From the NCBI RefSeq assembly GCF_900107095.1, contig NZ_FNOR01000002.1, positions 186,001 through 250,000 on the forward strand: a stretch of DNA of 64,000 nucleotides. Reading direction: 5' to 3'. This document shows, one piece after another, positions 62,543-64,000 of this stretch (positions within the stretch are counted from its first letter, which is position 1; each line of letters starts with the position of its first letter). The notes below the pieces were generated by a model that saw nothing but the letters and a program-made list of their open reading frames with translations, was not told the origin of the DNA and ran no database searches. A program made the translations under genes and the position numbers. Source of the stretch: Collimonas sp. OK242. GTDB taxonomy: Bacteria > Pseudomonadota > Gammaproteobacteria > Burkholderiales > Burkholderiaceae_D.

Positions 62543-64000
62543 ATGCGGCAGACATTGACCTGGAGCCGGTCGTCCGCCTGAGCGGAGTCAGCCTGCGTTA
62601 TGGCAAGAACGCGGCATTGGACAACATCACCGTCTCCTTGCCATCTCAGCGCATGGTGGGCTTGATCGGTCCTGACGGCGTCGGCAAGTCCAGCCTGATG
62701 TCATTGGCCGCCGGCGCACGTTCAGTACAGCAGGGGAGCGTCGAAACCTTGCATGGCGACATGGCGGACAGGCGCCATCGCGAACTGGTATGTCCGCGTA
62801 TTGCCTACATGCCGCAAGGTTTGGGGAAAAATCTCTATCCGACTCTATCGGTAGAAGAAAATCTGCAGTTTTTCGGGCGCTTGTTCGGCCACAGCGGCAA
62901 GGAACGCCGGCGCCGCATTGACGAACTTAGCGCCAGCACCGGGCTGGCTATGTTTCTTGACCGCCCGGTAGGAAAACTGTCTGGCGGCATGAAGCAGAAA
63001 CTCGGGCTATGCTGCGCGCTCATCCATGATCCCGATCTGTTGATTCTCGATGAACCTACCACCGGCGTCGACCCTTTGGCCCGCTCTCAATTCTGGCAGC
63101 TGATTGCCCGCATACGCGAGACTCGCCCAGGCATGAGCATCGTCGTCGCCACGGCCTATATGGAAGAAGCCCAGGGCTTCGACTGGTTGATTGCGATGGA
63201 CGCCGGGCAGATATTGGCCGCCGGCACGCCGGATCAGCTGCTGGCCCAGACTGCCACCCACTCCCTGGAAGCAGCTTTCATCGCACTTCTACCAGAACAA
63301 AAGCGGCGCGGCCATCAAGCTGTCGACGTTCCGCCGCTATGTCAGTCCGAGGACGCCGAGATTGCCATCGAAGCAAAAGACCTGAGCATGCGCTTTGGTG
63401 ATTTTCTTGCGGTGGACCATGTCAATTTCCGCATCCGGCGCGGGGAAATCTTTGGCTTTCTCGGCTCCAATGGCTGCGGCAAGTCGACCACGATGAAAAT
63501 GCTGACCGGGCTGCTGCCGGCCAGCGAAGGGAAGGCATGGCTGTTCGGCCGCGAGCTCGACCCCAGAGATATCGATACGCGGCGCCGCGTGGGCTACATG
63601 TCGCAGGCGTTTTCACTCTACAGCGAACTGACCGTGCGCCAGAATCTCGTGCTGCATGCGCGTCTGTACGATGTGCCGGCATTGGATATCGTGCCGCGGG
63701 TGACTGAGCTGGCACAGCGCTTCAGTCTGGTGAACAATCTTGACGCCCTGCCAGACAGTCTGCCGCTCGGCATCCGGCAACGCCTGTCGCTGGCGGTAGC
63801 GATGGTGCATAAGCCTGAACTTCTGATCCTCGACGAACCGACCTCCGGCGTCGATCCTGTCGCGCGCGACGATTTCTGGCGTCTCATGATAGAACTCGCG
63901 CGGCATGACCAGGTGACGATTTTCATCTCCACTCACTTCATGAACGAGGCGGAACGATGCGACCGGATTTCACTGATGCATGCCGGCCGGGTGCTGGTGA
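62539..64000 (+). CDS. RbbA/YhiH-type ABC transporter with two ATPase domains (partial)
   Basis: GTG start at 62539 gives [17 protein letters not shown]; 487 residues visible, open at the right edge. First [40 protein letters not shown]. Second [30 protein letters not shown] (degenerate signature), [13 protein letters not shown]. In the RbbA/YhiH family a fused permease domain follows, presumably beyond the window. It forms, with the two upstream genes, an export system. Confidence 0.9.
   Translation, partial: MNAADIDLEPVVRLSGVSLRYGKNAALDNITVSLPSQRMVGLIGPDGVGKSSLMSLAAGARSVQQGSVETLHGDMADRRHRELVCPRIAYMPQGLGKNLYPTLSVEENLQFFGRLFGHSGKERRRRIDELSASTGLAMFLDRPVGKLSGGMKQKLGLCCALIHDPDLLILDEPTTGVDPLARSQFWQLIARIRETRPGMSIVVATAYMEEAQGFDWLIAMDAGQILAAGTPDQLLAQTATHSLEAAFIALLPEQKRRGHQAVDVPPLCQSEDAEIAIEAKDLSMRFGDFLAVDHVNFRIRRGEIFGFLGSNGCGKSTTMKMLTGLLPASEGKAWLFGRELDPRDIDTRRRVGYMSQAFSLYSELTVRQNLVLHARLYDVPALDIVPRVTELAQRFSLVNNLDALPDSLPLGIRQRLSLAVAMVHKPELLILDEPTSGVDPVARDDFWRLMIELARHDQVTIFISTHFMNEAERCDRISLMHAGRVLV

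Noticed and set aside
1-64000. tRNA, rRNA, riboswitch or replication origin
   Set aside because: I saw no cloverleaf-like, rRNA-like or iteron/DnaA-box cluster on reading both strands; a covariance-model search would be decisive.

Overview
The window looks like an accessory-rich stretch of a betaproteobacterial chromosome or large replicon (Burkholderiales, plausibly Oxalobacteraceae-like). The basis is moderately high G+C, gene content (chrBA chromate operon, Hyf-like complex, DUF6600/FecR protein, FNR/Anr boxes, NodT-type efflux) and the style of the insertion-sequence remnants. The assignment is an inference; there is no rRNA or tRNA to anchor it.

Region 1 (1-17.4 kb) is a redox and hydrolase cluster: alpha/beta hydrolases, four short-chain dehydrogenases, two old-yellow-enzyme ene-reductases, two zinc-free quinone-oxidoreductase-like enzymes, an SCP2 protein, a SnoaL-like protein and an MFS exporter. 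They are interleaved with three intact TetR regulators and one broken one. Three different repeated operator-like sequences pair these TetR genes with their likely targets: ATATGATGATCRTCAT (4 copies), a 22-bp AAAGTAT..TCGTAATTTAATG element (2 copies) and ATGACCRGTCAT (2 copies).

Region 2 (17.5-29 kb) has a GlxA-type AraC regulator, a two-subunit molybdenum hydroxylase (iorAB-like), an integrase remnant, and a chromate-resistance operon (chrB, chrA, Tat-exported Fe-SOD, a glycosidase-like secreted protein, a short second ChrB). The operon is preceded by a strong inverted repeat. Beyond it are a cytochrome b561 and a truncated Mla-type lipid transport operon, lying between imperfect 130-bp direct repeats.

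Region 3 (29-41 kb) holds a FecR/DUF6600 proline-rich surface protein, two small membrane proteins downstream of an FNR box, an amino-acid binding protein, and a compact redox cluster (cytochrome c, Tat metallophosphoesterase, CuA-type cupredoxin, double-CDGSH Fe-S protein, DUF6529-like membrane protein). Two more alpha/beta hydrolases and several IS or gene remnants complete it.

Region 4 (41-55.8 kb) is the most unusual. Two diverged transposase-like genes whose catalytic Asp is substituted bracket two spermidine-synthase-like genes, a DUF167 gene, a six-gene Hyf/Ehr-like membrane complex whose large subunit lacks all NiFe cysteines, a DUF1275 protein and two nearly identical ribbon-helix-helix regulators. 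AT-rich octamers phased at exactly 11 bp lie in front of most transcription units here, suggesting one RHH regulon. A 179-bp MITE with 29-bp perfect ends (CTAG included) has split the first spermidine-synthase-like gene from DUF167, and removing it in silico restores a TGATG-coupled operon.

Region 5 (55.8-64 kb) has a GspC-like protein, a secreted glycoside hydrolase, two stress proteins with FNR boxes upstream, and an NodT/HlyD/RbbA-type tripartite exporter running off the right edge.
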